From assembly GCA_030835025.1 (NCBI GenBank), contig JAUQWS010000023.1:86458-150457 (forward strand): a DNA stretch of 64,000 nucleotides, read 5' to 3'. This document shows positions 17,448 through 26,451 of the stretch, in pieces; positions within the stretch are counted from its first letter, which is position 1, and every line of letters begins with the position of its first letter. This stretch comes from Ignavibacteria bacterium. GTDB taxonomy: Bacteria > Bacteroidota > Ignavibacteria > Tepidaquicellales > OLB5. Position numbers and translations under genes: made by a program. Under the pieces are notes generated by a model that had not been told where the DNA came from, searched no databases, and saw nothing but the letters and a program-made list of their open reading frames with translations.

Positions 17448-18029
17448 TTAGTCACGCATTCCGGGGCCGTCGCGTTTACCATCTCTCATTCCGTCTTTGA
17501 ACTTGCCGCGCTTTTCGCGTTTTTCTTTCATCAGGTCGGCTGCCTTATTACGCTGATCGGGTGTAAGAATACTGTGGAACTTAGCCATCTCATCAATCAT
17601 AAATGTTCTCATTTCTTCGCGGTTTGCCTCACGCTGTTTGGCAAAATCCTGTGCCTTCTGTTTATCGAAAGTATCGCCCCTGAACATATTTTCCATTTCC
17701 AATGCCATGTCCTGTCTCTTCTGACGGTTAGCATCTCTTTTTGCCTTAATTTCGTCTTTGATCTTATTCACTTCCGCAGTCTGCTGCTCGGTGAGGTTCA
17801 GTTCCTTGATTATTCTTTCGGACATGAATCCCATCGGGCCGTGACCGCGAAATTTATCAAAGCCTGCTTTTGCAAATCCAAGGCTCGCAATTCCGCCTAC
17901 AAGCAGCACAACAATTAACGCTGCAATTACTGCTTTCTTCCTGCTCTTCTTTGGATCTTTTCCTTCGCCTGAAGCATTTACCGGGTTCAATTTCTCATCT
18001 GTGAAACCCGATCCTTTTATTTCACTCAT
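17448..18029 (-). CDS. Membrane-anchored Spy/CpxP-like protein
   Basis: 193 residues. It carries two LTxxQ motifs (LNLTEQQTAEV and ILTPDQRNKAADLM) in a long, charged helical region, the hallmark of the Spy/CpxP family of periplasmic chaperones and stress sensors. Unlike secreted CpxP, it has ~32 cytoplasmic basic residues and then a membrane helix (VIAALIVVLLVGGIASLGFA, ~35-54) without a clear cleavage site, so it is probably anchored. The tail is Arg/Lys/Asp/Gly-rich. AAAAGGAG lies 8 bases before the ATG. It is followed by the regulator and kinase genes and may damp the kinase, as CpxP does. Confidence 0.85.
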   Translation of the reverse strand: MSEIKGSGFTDEKLNPVNASGEGKDPKKSRKKAVIAALIVVLLVGGIASLGFAKAGFDKFRGHGPMGFMSERIIKELNLTEQQTAEVNKIKDEIKAKRDANRQKRQDMALEMENMFRGDTFDKQKAQDFAKQREANREEMRTFMIDEMAKFHSILTPDQRNKAADLMKEKREKRGKFKDGMRDGKRDGPGMRD

Positions 18030-18090
18030 TTGTAACTCCTTTTAGATGAACAATTCTTCATCTTTAGATTATTAACTTATTCAAACAACA

Positions 18091-18098
18091 CAAAATTA
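18091..18098 (-). promoter_or_regulatory. Possible -7 box TAATTTTG for the Cpx-like operon
   Basis: On the minus strand this reads TAATTTTG, the TAnnTTTG-type box, 62 bases upstream of the CpxP-like start. No clean TTG is found at the usual upstream distance. Confidence 0.35.
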
Positions 18099-18246
18099 GC
18101 CCTTAAGCTTACAAATATTATCATTTTAATGTAATGATACTGTAAATAAATGTTACTGTCAGAATATTCCTAAACCAGTGAAAATGCTCAACAAGTTTGG
18201 AAATAATACGTTAAATTTAAGTGCACTAAAACAGAGGGCAAAGGGT

Positions 18247-19248
18247 ATGAAAAAGCTTATAGGAATTACACTTTTACTGTTAACTGCGGTTTACACAATA
18301 GAATCTCAGGATACATTTTCAATCACAGCGGTTGACCCGGTCACGGGACTTGTGGGAAGCGCAGGTGCTTCCTGCATTGCAGGCTCGATAATACTCAGCG
18401 ATGTTCATCCGAACCGAGGAGTGATACATACGCAGGCTCAGTACAACTCAACAAACCAGTTGATTGCGCGCAACCTTATGAATCTCGGTTACTCGCCGCA
18501 GCAGATAATTGATTCAGTAGTTGCCAGGGATAGCAATCCGACAATAAGGCAATACGGAATAACGGATTTTGTCGGTTCGACTATCCGTACCGCCGGCTAT
18601 ACCGGAGTGAATTGTACGAATTACAAAAACCATAATCTTGGAGTATCCTTTACGGTACAAGGGAACATTCTGCTGGGTCAGCAGATACTTGACAGTATGT
18701 ACAGCAGGTACATCAATACAAACGGTACTATGGCAGAAAAACTAATGGCATCGCTGCAGGGCGCCAAGGTAATTGGTGCCGATACAAGGTGCGCACCACT
18801 GAATAAATCATCAATATCGGCTTTCATAAGGGTAGCTCAGCCAAATGATCCGCAATCGGGTCCGTACTGGCTTGACCTTAATGTACAAACCACAACAGGC
18901 TCAAACGACCCCATTGATGCTTTACAGATATTATTTAACCAATGGCAAACAACGGGAATTTCAAATAATCAGAATATTTATCCGGAATCATATACGTTGT
19001 ATCAGAACTATCCTAATCCTTTCAATCCCTCGACAAAAATAACATTTGATATTGCGAAGCTTTCACATGTTATACTTGCTGTTTATGACCTCAGCGGCCA
19101 GCAGGTTTCTGTTCTTGCTGATAATATGTTCCACCGCGGACAGTACAGCATTGATTTTGATGCTTCGGGACTTGCGAGCGGCACATATTTTTATAAAATA
19201 GTAAGCGATGAGTACGTTGATACAAAGAAGATGGTAATACTGAAATAA
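18247..19248 (+). CDS. Secreted DUF1028 protein with T9SS sorting domain
   Basis: 333 residues from the ATG at 18247, chosen because the signal peptide (MKKLIGITLLLLTAVYTIESQ) begins there; a GTG 69 bp upstream would add an atypical tail. Residues ~22-235 match DUF1028, an Ntn-hydrolase-like family whose members start TFSI.A.D..TG..G.A.AS (here DTFSITAVDPVTGLVGSAGAS) and contain HTQAQ. The activity of the family is not established. The C-terminus is a T9SS type A signal (YQNYPNPFNP, VYDLSGQQV, GTYFYKI). A hairpin terminator follows. Confidence 0.82.
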   Translation: MKKLIGITLLLLTAVYTIESQDTFSITAVDPVTGLVGSAGASCIAGSIILSDVHPNRGVIHTQAQYNSTNQLIARNLMNLGYSPQQIIDSVVARDSNPTIRQYGITDFVGSTIRTAGYTGVNCTNYKNHNLGVSFTVQGNILLGQQILDSMYSRYINTNGTMAEKLMASLQGAKVIGADTRCAPLNKSSISAFIRVAQPNDPQSGPYWLDLNVQTTTGSNDPIDALQILFNQWQTTGISNNQNIYPESYTLYQNYPNPFNPSTKITFDIAKLSHVILAVYDLSGQQVSVLADNMFHRGQYSIDFDASGLASGTYFYKIVSDEYVDTKKMVILK

Positions 19249-19256
19249 GATTCTCA

Positions 19257-19291
19257 AATCCCCCGTTTAAATCGTTTACGGGGGATTTTAT
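19257..19291 (+). terminator. Rho-independent terminator
   Basis: AATCCCCCGT and ACGGGGGATT arms with an 11-base loop, then TTTATT, nine bases after the DUF1028 gene. Confidence 0.85.
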
Positions 19292-19352
19292 TCACTCCGT
19301 TCACCTCTATTTTGCCTTTAAAGAATCATCAAATTCAGCTATTTTTGTACTT

Positions 19353-19817
19353 ATGCCGCAAATAGTAACCAATTATATTGAGCTTCATATTTGCCGAAAA
19401 ACTGCTGACGCTTGCCGTTTCCTTTTGCTGAAACGCTCAGAAAATTCCAAGATCTACCCGGGTATCTGGCAGATGATAACAGGCACGATAGAATCACACG
19501 AAAATACAAAACAAACCCTTTTGCGCGAATTAAGCGAAGAAACTGGATTGACACCCGAGAGCGTTTACAGCATTCCAAGGATAAATACTTTCTACCTTGC
19601 CGTATCGGATAAGATATGCATGTCACCGGTTTTTCTGGCGTTTGTTGAAAGTGAAAAGGTCAAGATCTCGGAAGAGCACACTGAACATAAATGGGCATCG
19701 TATGAGGAAGCAAGGGAACTTATCCACTGGCCAAACCAGGTCGAAAGTCTGGAAGTGATAATGAAGTATTTAAGCGATAGCGAGATGTTCAGTAAATTGG
19801 TTGAAATTGAAATATGA
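19353..19817 (+). CDS. Nudix hydrolase, NudB-like
   Basis: 154 residues with a complete Nudix box GX5EX7REUXEEXGU (GTIESHENTKQTLLREL then SEETGL). Before it is LLLKRSENSKIYPGIWQMITG. The later segment EEHTEHKWASYEEARELIHWPNQ resembles the region EHLAYKW...WSNRQ of E. coli NudB, a dihydroneopterin triphosphate pyrophosphatase. It lies 19 bp before ribD, so a role in pterin or flavin precursor metabolism is reasonable: both pathways start from GTP. General nucleotide-pool cleaning is the alternative. Confidence 0.85.
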   Translation: MPQIVTNYIELHICRKTADACRFLLLKRSENSKIYPGIWQMITGTIESHENTKQTLLRELSEETGLTPESVYSIPRINTFYLAVSDKICMSPVFLAFVESEKVKISEEHTEHKWASYEEARELIHWPNQVESLEVIMKYLSDSEMFSKLVEIEI

Positions 19818-19836
19818 AATGTGACCGTAAATATAA

Positions 19837-20916
19837 TTGAACACACATGAAAAATATATGATGCGGTGCATTGAACTTGCCTCGCTTGGTGCAGGCAAAG
19901 TTTCGCCGAATCCACTGGTAGGATGCGTGATATTAAAAAAAGGCAAAGTCATTTCAGAAGGTTATCATAAAAAGTACGGCGCGTACCATGCTGAAAGAGA
20001 TGCAATAACAAAGGCTAAGAGAAAAGGGATCGATCTGAAAGGTTCAACACTCTATGTTAACCTTGAACCATGTTCGCATTTCGGAAAGACTCCCCCTTGT
20101 GATGAGCTCATCATTGAAAGCGGAATAAAGGATGTAATAATCGGAATGAAGGACCCTTTTCATCTGGTTTCAGGCAAAGGCATAAAGACTCTAAAAAAAG
20201 CAGGTATAAAAGTCAAAGCCGGTATTCTGGAAAAGGAGTGCCGACGGCTCAACAGGTTTTTCTGCAAACATGCAGTAACCGGAATGCCGTATGTAACTAT
20301 CAAAACTGCCCAGACTCTTGACGGTAAAATAGCAAACCTTAAGTATGATTCAAAATGGATAAGCTCAATTGAATCAAGGAAAATTGTACACGCAATGCGT
20401 TCAAGATATGATGCAGTTCTTGTTGGCAGCAACACAGTTAAACACGATGACCCTGAACTTACGGTCAGACTGACCAAAGGCAGGGATCCGTACCGTATCG
20501 TACTGGACAAGATGCTTGAAGGAACAATTAAGCGCAAAACATACACTGACAGGAATAAAAAGAGAACTATCCTCATAACATCAAAGCTTGCGGATAAGAA
20601 AAAATCCGAAACCCTTAGGAGGCGCGGTATAACAGTCTTAACATGCGGTACAAAAGGCGGTAAAATAAATATCAAAGAAGCCTTGATGAAGCTCTCTGCT
20701 TTAGGTATTTCAAGCATAATTGTAGAAGGCGGAGCACAAACTTACATTGAGTTCATAAAAAAACGGCTTGTTGATGAATTTGTAATTTTTATAGCTGCAA
20801 CAGTTATGGGCAAAGGGATCGATGCCTTTGGAGAGCCAATGGATTTCAAAGAATTTAAAGTAAGAAACTACTTCCTATCAGGAAATGACATTGTAGTTAA
20901 TTACAGGAAGAATTGA
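19837..20916 (+). CDS. ribD: Bifunctional riboflavin deaminase/reductase RibD
   Basis: 359 residues from TTG. N-terminal deaminase (1-~145) with zinc site HAERD (His51, Glu53) and the PCSHFGKTPPC cysteines; C-terminal reductase (~148-359) with TAQTLDGKIA, the nucleotide-binding DAVLVGSNTVKHDDPELTVR and IVEGGAQTYIEF. It carries out the deamination and NADPH-dependent reduction steps of riboflavin synthesis in the cytoplasm. The TTG start was chosen because NTHEKYMMRCIELASLG matches the usual RibD beginning; ATG codons at 19849 (out of frame) and 19858 are alternatives. ribE follows after 66 bp. Confidence 0.95.
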   Translation: MNTHEKYMMRCIELASLGAGKVSPNPLVGCVILKKGKVISEGYHKKYGAYHAERDAITKAKRKGIDLKGSTLYVNLEPCSHFGKTPPCDELIIESGIKDVIIGMKDPFHLVSGKGIKTLKKAGIKVKAGILEKECRRLNRFFCKHAVTGMPYVTIKTAQTLDGKIANLKYDSKWISSIESRKIVHAMRSRYDAVLVGSNTVKHDDPELTVRLTKGRDPYRIVLDKMLEGTIKRKTYTDRNKKRTILITSKLADKKKSETLRRRGITVLTCGTKGGKINIKEALMKLSALGISSIIVEGGAQTYIEFIKKRLVDEFVIFIAATVMGKGIDAFGEPMDFKEFKVRNYFLSGNDIVVNYRKN

Positions 20917-20982
20917 TCTGATGAAAAGTTTCAAATACCGCGCAATAGTGCACGGTAACAATCTAAAAATAAAATCACTTAT

Positions 20983-21636
20983 ATGTTCAGCGGAATAGTT
21001 GAAGAAAAAGGGATCGTGACCCTGAAGAAGAAGATTAACGAAGGATATACGTTCAGGGTAAGATCAAAAAAAGTAGCAAAAACACTCGGCAAATCCGATA
21101 GCGTCTGCATCAACGGTGTTTGCCACACGGTAACAACAAAAAACAAGAGCGAAATAGAATTCATTTCGATGCATGAAACTTTGAAGAAAACAAACATCGG
21201 TGAACTTAATGTTGGAGATGAAGTAAACCTTGAACCTTCTCTTACTATGAACAAAGCCATCGGCGGGCATTTTGTTTTCGGACATATTGACAATACGGGC
21301 CTTGTAACGAAAGTAAAGCAGATAAAGGCGCGTGAGGATGAGGATTCTGATAATTGGGAATATTGGATACGAATTGAAAGGAAGCACGCCAAATTTGTAA
21401 TATATGTCGGTTCAATAGCAGTAAACGGAGTAAGCCTGACGGTTGCCGAAGTAACTAAACCTAAAGGAAAGTATTTTGATATTAAAGTTGCCATCATTCC
21501 CTACACTTATAACGAGACCACTTTTGGCACAATGAAAGTTGGTGACAGGGTAAATCTTGAATTTGACTTCCTTGGCAAGTACGTACTGAACCTGCTTGCT
21601 TCAAATCCCGGACTTAAGAAAGTAATCAAATCTTAA
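20983..21636 (+). CDS. ribE: Riboflavin synthase (alpha chain)
   Basis: 217 residues with the two tandem lumazine-binding barrels of riboflavin synthase. It starts MFSGIVEEKGIV; the first half has SVCINGVCHTV and GGHFVFGHID, and the second repeats them as SIAVNGVSLTVAEV. It joins two 6,7-dimethyl-8-ribityllumazine molecules to make riboflavin. Length is normal. Co-directional with ribD. I see neither ribA/B nor ribH in the window, so the pathway is split on this chromosome. A strong terminator follows. Confidence 0.95.
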   Translation: MFSGIVEEKGIVTLKKKINEGYTFRVRSKKVAKTLGKSDSVCINGVCHTVTTKNKSEIEFISMHETLKKTNIGELNVGDEVNLEPSLTMNKAIGGHFVFGHIDNTGLVTKVKQIKAREDEDSDNWEYWIRIERKHAKFVIYVGSIAVNGVSLTVAEVTKPKGKYFDIKVAIIPYTYNETTFGTMKVGDRVNLEFDFLGKYVLNLLASNPGLKKVIKS

Positions 21637-21645
21637 CCGATATCT

Positions 21646-21676
21646 AACCGGCAGTTTGAACTGCCGGTTCATTTTT
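21646..21676 (+). terminator. Rho-independent terminator
   Basis: AACCGGCAG-TTTGAA-CTGCCGGTT, a perfect 9-bp stem followed by CATTTTTG, just after ribE. Confidence 0.85.
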
Positions 21677-21867
21677 GCATTATTGCTGCGCCTCATGCAG
21701 TTTTGGGCGCCTGCTTCACTTATGCAATATCAAACTAATAAATAGAGAATTGCTTTTTTTGGGGTTATTTCATATTTTACAACTGCAAATTTTGGGTTGT
21801 TTGCACATCCGTTTTGGGCGGATTCCACTTCGGTTCATCTGAAAAATAAGAGTCTTAAAACTATTGA

Positions 21868-23967
21868 ATGAGAATATTTACCGGTTCTTTCTTTAACCGT
21901 ATTTTCAAATATCTCCTTTCCTTAACATTAATAAGTGTAATACTTTATGGCGGTTTCATATCCGCTGATGACGATGTAAACAAATATACCAGTGTTGGCA
22001 ATATCGGCTTAACTGTCACAAACTTCGGGACTATCGGACACGGATTTACACTTTGGCCGGGTCAGCCTTCGTGCGAGTATCCCAAAGGCTCGCAGATCGA
22101 ACACCTTTTTGACGGCGGTATATGGGTTGGCGGCTACAAAAACGGCGTGGTTAGAGTAACCACAGGTGCAATTGATGCCTCGAGTGCGAACCGCGGAGAA
22201 GGATTTGAATATACAAATGCTGCCGGTCAGACAATTTCGCAAAAATCATCGCTTGTGACTTCTCCTTTCTACTCAACAACTGCAATTTCGCATCAGGATT
22301 TCATTTGTGAATATACAGATACAGCTACAACCATAGGCGGCCAGGTCATAGTAAACCACGTTCCCATGGGGCTTAAGATAATTCAATCCTCTTATTGCTG
22401 GAACTATCCGTATGCAGATTTTTTCGTGATAATGAGATACCGAATTGTGAACATTGGCTACCGCGGTGATAATTCAAGAATTGACAGCCTTAACGTAGGC
22501 ATGTGGACTGACCTGGTTGTGAGGAATACACAGGTTACAAGGCCGGGCGGGTCATCATTCTATACAAAAGGCGGCAACGGCTGGGACTCGCTTTACAACA
22601 TGGCATATGAATTTGACGCAACAGGTGATATAGGTTTCACGAACAGTTATATCGGTGTGAAATTCCTTGGTTCTACTCCCTACGGTAGAACTCTATTAGA
22701 CACACTACCAACAGGCAGGAACTTTGTGACGTGGCAATTCAGGAATACCGTGGACCCGACATATTTTGCTCCGCAATTTGACCAGGACGGTCAATTGCTT
22801 GGGAGGTACAGCAAGATGAAGGGGTTTTTCACAGGCGGAGTAAAAGTAAACCCGGTGATTTTATCGCAGATAAAACAGCCTTCAAACCGTTCGGTGCTTG
22901 TTGCAGGCGGACCCTATGAATCGTTAAATTATCTTGATACACTCGAAGTTGTTTTCGGAATAGTCTGCGCGAAGAAATCAGGAAATGACCCGCAGCAGTG
23001 GGATTCAACATACCAGCGCGCAGAGTTAAGAAGCCATGCAGACTGGTGCCAGAAAGCATATAACGGCGAGGACAAGAACGGAAACGGCAGGCTTGACCCG
23101 GGTGAAGATATTAACGGCAACAACATTTTGGACAGGTATTTGCTGCCCTCTCCCCCGAACTCTCCCACCACAAGAATAGTGAACGAGAACAGAACGGTAT
23201 CCGTATATTGGTCTGCAAATGCCGAAAGAAGCATTGACCCCATATCTTTATCAAAAGATTTCGAAGGATACAGAATTTACAGAACAAATGCGGGAGCGGA
23301 TATTGATCCCTCAAAATCACTTCTTACATCATTTGTTCTGAACGGAGATTTTGACAGCATAAACAATATCGGGAATAATACAGGGTTTGGTTACATAAAG
23401 CTTGCCCAGCCGAAAACTTTTGATGGTGATACCAATCATTACTGGTATAAGTTTGATTACAACAACCAGCTAAACGGCTGGCAGTATGTATATGCTTTAA
23501 CAGCTTACGATAAGGGTGATTCAGCCAACGATCTTGAATCTCTTGAAAGCAGTCTTCTTGCAAATTCATACAGAATAATTCCCGGTACTCCGAGCACAGA
23601 AGATGAAGCCACTCCCATAGGGATATATCCGAATCCGTATTACGGCAATGCCGCATGGGACGGGCAGCAGGAGCGTGAAAGAAAGCTGTATTTCTTCAAC
23701 CTTCCTGAGCAGGCTGAAATAACTGTTTACTCAGTTGCAGGCGATGTTGTTGATAAGTTCAGCCACGATGCAAAAAGTTACAACGGCAGCGATATTCAGT
23801 GGTTCAAGACATTTGGAGACGGAACGCAGATACTTGCCGGTGGTGAGCATGCTTGGGACCTGATAAGCAAAAATGATCAGGCCATAGCGACGGGATTGTA
23901 TTTATTTACCGTGAAGAATCTGAAAACAGGTTTCATCAAAAAGGGAAAGTTTTTGGTGATAAAGTAA
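21868..23967 (+). CDS. Large secreted surface protein with T9SS-like C-terminus
   Basis: 699 residues. A basic N-terminus and signal peptide (~1-33) are followed by a beta-rich region of no family I can name. A calcium-binding-like stretch DKNGNGRLDPGED...NGNNILD lies near residues 401-421, then a fibronectin III-like domain (~430-570). The end (IYPNPYYGNAAWDG, ITVYSVAGDVV, GLYLFTVKN) is a variant of the T9SS sorting domain. It is the first gene of a rightward surface cluster with an OB-fold protein, a lipoprotein, a TonB receptor and a PorV-like protein. Function unknown. Confidence 0.75.
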   Translation: MRIFTGSFFNRIFKYLLSLTLISVILYGGFISADDDVNKYTSVGNIGLTVTNFGTIGHGFTLWPGQPSCEYPKGSQIEHLFDGGIWVGGYKNGVVRVTTGAIDASSANRGEGFEYTNAAGQTISQKSSLVTSPFYSTTAISHQDFICEYTDTATTIGGQVIVNHVPMGLKIIQSSYCWNYPYADFFVIMRYRIVNIGYRGDNSRIDSLNVGMWTDLVVRNTQVTRPGGSSFYTKGGNGWDSLYNMAYEFDATGDIGFTNSYIGVKFLGSTPYGRTLLDTLPTGRNFVTWQFRNTVDPTYFAPQFDQDGQLLGRYSKMKGFFTGGVKVNPVILSQIKQPSNRSVLVAGGPYESLNYLDTLEVVFGIVCAKKSGNDPQQWDSTYQRAELRSHADWCQKAYNGEDKNGNGRLDPGEDINGNNILDRYLLPSPPNSPTTRIVNENRTVSVYWSANAERSIDPISLSKDFEGYRIYRTNAGADIDPSKSLLTSFVLNGDFDSINNIGNNTGFGYIKLAQPKTFDGDTNHYWYKFDYNNQLNGWQYVYALTAYDKGDSANDLESLESSLLANSYRIIPGTPSTEDEATPIGIYPNPYYGNAAWDGQQERERKLYFFNLPEQAEITVYSVAGDVVDKFSHDAKSYNGSDIQWFKTFGDGTQILAGGEHAWDLISKNDQAIATGLYLFTVKNLKTGFIKKGKFLVIK

Positions 23968-23989
23968 TGATACATTGCGAAACAGTTCT

Positions 23990-24080
23990 GAACGTAGTGA
24001 AGAACAGGAGAAGCAATCTCAAAAACAATATATTCAAATTGAGATTGCTTCGTCGCTCCGCTTCCTCGCAATTAAAATTG
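23990..24080. repeat. REP-like inverted repeat in the spacer
   Basis: GAAGCAATCTCAA (24010-24022) and TTGAGATTGCTTC (24039-24051) form a 13-bp stem; the right side continues CGTCGCTCCGCTTCCTCGCAAT, a sequence type often found as dispersed intergenic repeat in many genomes. No clear T-run follows. Confidence 0.6.
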
Positions 24081-24107
24081 AATTTTGAAAATTAAACTAT
24101 ATAAGTT

Positions 24108-26363
24108 ATGAAACGATTATTAATATATCTCTCGCCGATGGTACTGGTAATTGCCATTGGGTTCCTATATCTCTATCCCTCTACAATAATGGAAGTACAG
24201 ACAGTGCCGAATGATTCACTTGCGATAGGTCATGACCGCTCGCTTAAGATTGGTGATACGGTAACTGTCACAGGCAGAGTTGTAGCTCCCCCAAGGGTGA
24301 ATCCTTCCGGCGGCGATAACCGCGTTTTGCTGAGAGGGACAACATCAAGGACTGCATACATTCAGGATACTACCGGAGCACTTTTCGGCGGCATAATCGT
24401 CAGACAGAGTGACACTAATACAACAAACACTTTTTTTGACCTGCTGGATTCAGGTGCAAAGGTTACTTTGACGGGCAGAGTTTCAGAGTTCCCCGACATA
24501 ATTTCTTCAGGGGCAACACAACTAGGAATGGATTCGAATTCACCTGCTGTTGTGGTCCATCCGACAATAAGGAAAAGACCTACACCGATAAATGTTAACG
24601 TCAGTGATTTTGATTCGCTTGGAACAGTTAAATTCCTTACCGGTGAGAAGTACGAGGGAATGTACGTTCAGCTTACTAACCTCACAATCGGACCGCAGAG
24701 TCCCCTGGGCGCAAGGAACATCAGAAGATTGATAGATGCAAACGGTAATTTTATTTATTTAAGGGATTTCTCCAATTTCTTTTCCATAGCTCCCAATGAC
24801 CCTGGTTTCCCGAACTGGTCTCCCCCGTCTATAGGGGCAACAGTTACATCCATTCGCGGAGTAATAATTAACAGCGCATATGCAGACGGAAACGGAGCTC
24901 TGTATCCTTATGTGATAGTTCCGATATATCCGAATGACCTTACGCTTGGCAACACTCCCCCGTTTATAAGCAGTGTATCCAGAATTCCGGGAGTGCCGAA
25001 GCCATCAAATACAGTTCAGGTTAACGCTGTTGTTTCGGATACTCTTGATAACCCGATCGCTGTGGATAGCTGCCAGTTATTTTACAGAATTAACAGAGGT
25101 GCATACACAAGGCTCGCAATGACGCCTTCGGGAAATATTTACAGCGCAACAATGCCTGCGCAGGTACTTGGCACTCTGGTTGAGTATTTTATTAAAGCAA
25201 AAGATAACCAGGGAGCAACAAGACTGAATCCTTCTGATACATCACGGTCGACGTATTTTTATTATGTAAGAACAAATGACACTATGACCATTAAGGACAT
25301 ACAGTACACTCCCAATAACGGCGGATTTTCAGGGTACAACGGGTATGATGTAACTACTGAAGGTATAGTGACTGCCGATACTTCGGATATTCCTGCATTT
25401 TCGTTCACCGGTCCCGGCGGCACGCAGACATCTCCCAGAAGAGTGATCATACAGGACGGTAATATAGCGGGAGGATGGAGCGGTATCTGGATAAATGGTA
25501 ACGCAACTGATCAATTAGTAAAAGGACAGCGCGTTAGGGTAAGAGGTACGGTTGAAGAATCCAACGGGATGACAAGGCTCAGCATTGCAACTTCGGGGGA
25601 TATACAGATACTGGCAAGCGGACAGCCTCTGCCGGCTTTTGAGGTGATGACACCGGGCGTTGTTGCCGATAACAAAATTGACGGTGATACAACTGCTGAA
25701 AAATGGGAAAGTGTACTCATAAGATTTGCTAACCAGGTTGTGATTTCCTGTGTTAACGCACCTTCGCAATCAGGATGCACGAGTGTCTACCCTGTTCCCG
25801 ATACATCTTTCAGAAGGAACTTCGGTGAGATACTGGTTACGTATTCAAACGAGAACATCGAAGCAAGAATAGAACTACAGGACGGAAATCACAATAAGAC
25901 CAATGGCTGGGATCCTGCAGGTCCGAATTATTACAATCCGGGCCCGAACCTTCTGTGGAAATGGGACGGCATAAGTACTTTACAGGGCGTGTTGTATTAC
26001 GCATTCGGGAAATACAAAATGGTCCCAAGAACAAATGCAGATTTCGGAACGATAATTGCTGTGGAGCCGATCTCAGAAGTTCCGTCACAATTCTGGCTGA
26101 GGCAGAATTATCCGAATCCGTTCAATCCGGTTACTAACATAGTGTATAATATACCGGTTGAAGCAGAAGTAACGCTGCGGATCTACAATCTGCTTGGCCA
26201 GGAAGTGAAGACTCTTGTTAACGGAATTCAGAACGGGGGCAAATACGAAGTTATGCTTGATGCATCAAATCTTGCTTCGGGAATGTACGTTTACGTGATC
26301 GAAGCAAATACATTCTCAGGCAGTAACTTCAGAGAAGTTAAAAAAATGGTTCTGGTGAAGTAG
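24108..26363 (+). CDS. Secreted OB-fold protein with T9SS sorting domain
   Basis: 751 residues. N-terminal hydrophobic segment ~4-25. Two OB-fold-like regions resemble those of extracellular nucleases such as YhcR: ~48-220 (VTVTGRVVAPP..., AYIQDTTGALFGGIIV) and ~385-530 (EGIVTAD...VIIQDGNIAGGWSGIWING...VRVRGTVEESNGMTRLS). An Ig-like spacer lies between them. The C-terminus is a T9SS signal (RQNYPNPFNP, IYNLLGQEV, GMYVYVIE). No nuclease motif is seen, so it is more likely a binding or accessory protein. The first OB region resembles the N-terminus of the HKD protein at 32855-35182. Confidence 0.75.
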   Translation: MKRLLIYLSPMVLVIAIGFLYLYPSTIMEVQTVPNDSLAIGHDRSLKIGDTVTVTGRVVAPPRVNPSGGDNRVLLRGTTSRTAYIQDTTGALFGGIIVRQSDTNTTNTFFDLLDSGAKVTLTGRVSEFPDIISSGATQLGMDSNSPAVVVHPTIRKRPTPINVNVSDFDSLGTVKFLTGEKYEGMYVQLTNLTIGPQSPLGARNIRRLIDANGNFIYLRDFSNFFSIAPNDPGFPNWSPPSIGATVTSIRGVIINSAYADGNGALYPYVIVPIYPNDLTLGNTPPFISSVSRIPGVPKPSNTVQVNAVVSDTLDNPIAVDSCQLFYRINRGAYTRLAMTPSGNIYSATMPAQVLGTLVEYFIKAKDNQGATRLNPSDTSRSTYFYYVRTNDTMTIKDIQYTPNNGGFSGYNGYDVTTEGIVTADTSDIPAFSFTGPGGTQTSPRRVIIQDGNIAGGWSGIWINGNATDQLVKGQRVRVRGTVEESNGMTRLSIATSGDIQILASGQPLPAFEVMTPGVVADNKIDGDTTAEKWESVLIRFANQVVISCVNAPSQSGCTSVYPVPDTSFRRNFGEILVTYSNENIEARIELQDGNHNKTNGWDPAGPNYYNPGPNLLWKWDGISTLQGVLYYAFGKYKMVPRTNADFGTIIAVEPISEVPSQFWLRQNYPNPFNPVTNIVYNIPVEAEVTLRIYNLLGQEVKTLVNGIQNGGKYEVMLDASNLASGMYVYVIEANTFSGSNFREVKKMVLVK

Positions 26364-26400
26364 ATAAGGCAAAAGTAAGAAGGCAAAAGTAAAAAAGTCA
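26364..26400. repeat. Simple direct repeat (A/G)GGCAAAAGTAA
   Basis: AAGGCAAAAGTAA occurs twice in a row here. Related sequence occurs at 35189-35217 and, reversed, at 35397-35428, in each case close to the end of a T9SS gene. Confidence 0.5.
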
Positions 26401-26451
26401 GAATCTCTTTCTGCTTTTAGTCACACCTGCTCTTCCGCTTGGCGTGATAGA

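Noticed and set aside
19817..20983. FMN riboswitch for the rib genes
   Set aside because: The gaps before ribD (19 bp) and ribE (66 bp) are too short for the known FMN element, and no conserved core is seen.
20160..21497. Long antisense frames opposite ribD (185 codons) and ribE (172 codons)
   Set aside because: They lie fully inside well-recognised genes on the other strand and their products look like codon shadows rich in Ser, Phe and Leu.
23990..24080. Terminator after the large secreted protein
   Set aside because: The 13-bp inverted repeat has a 16-base loop and no T-run; it fits a REP-type repeat better.
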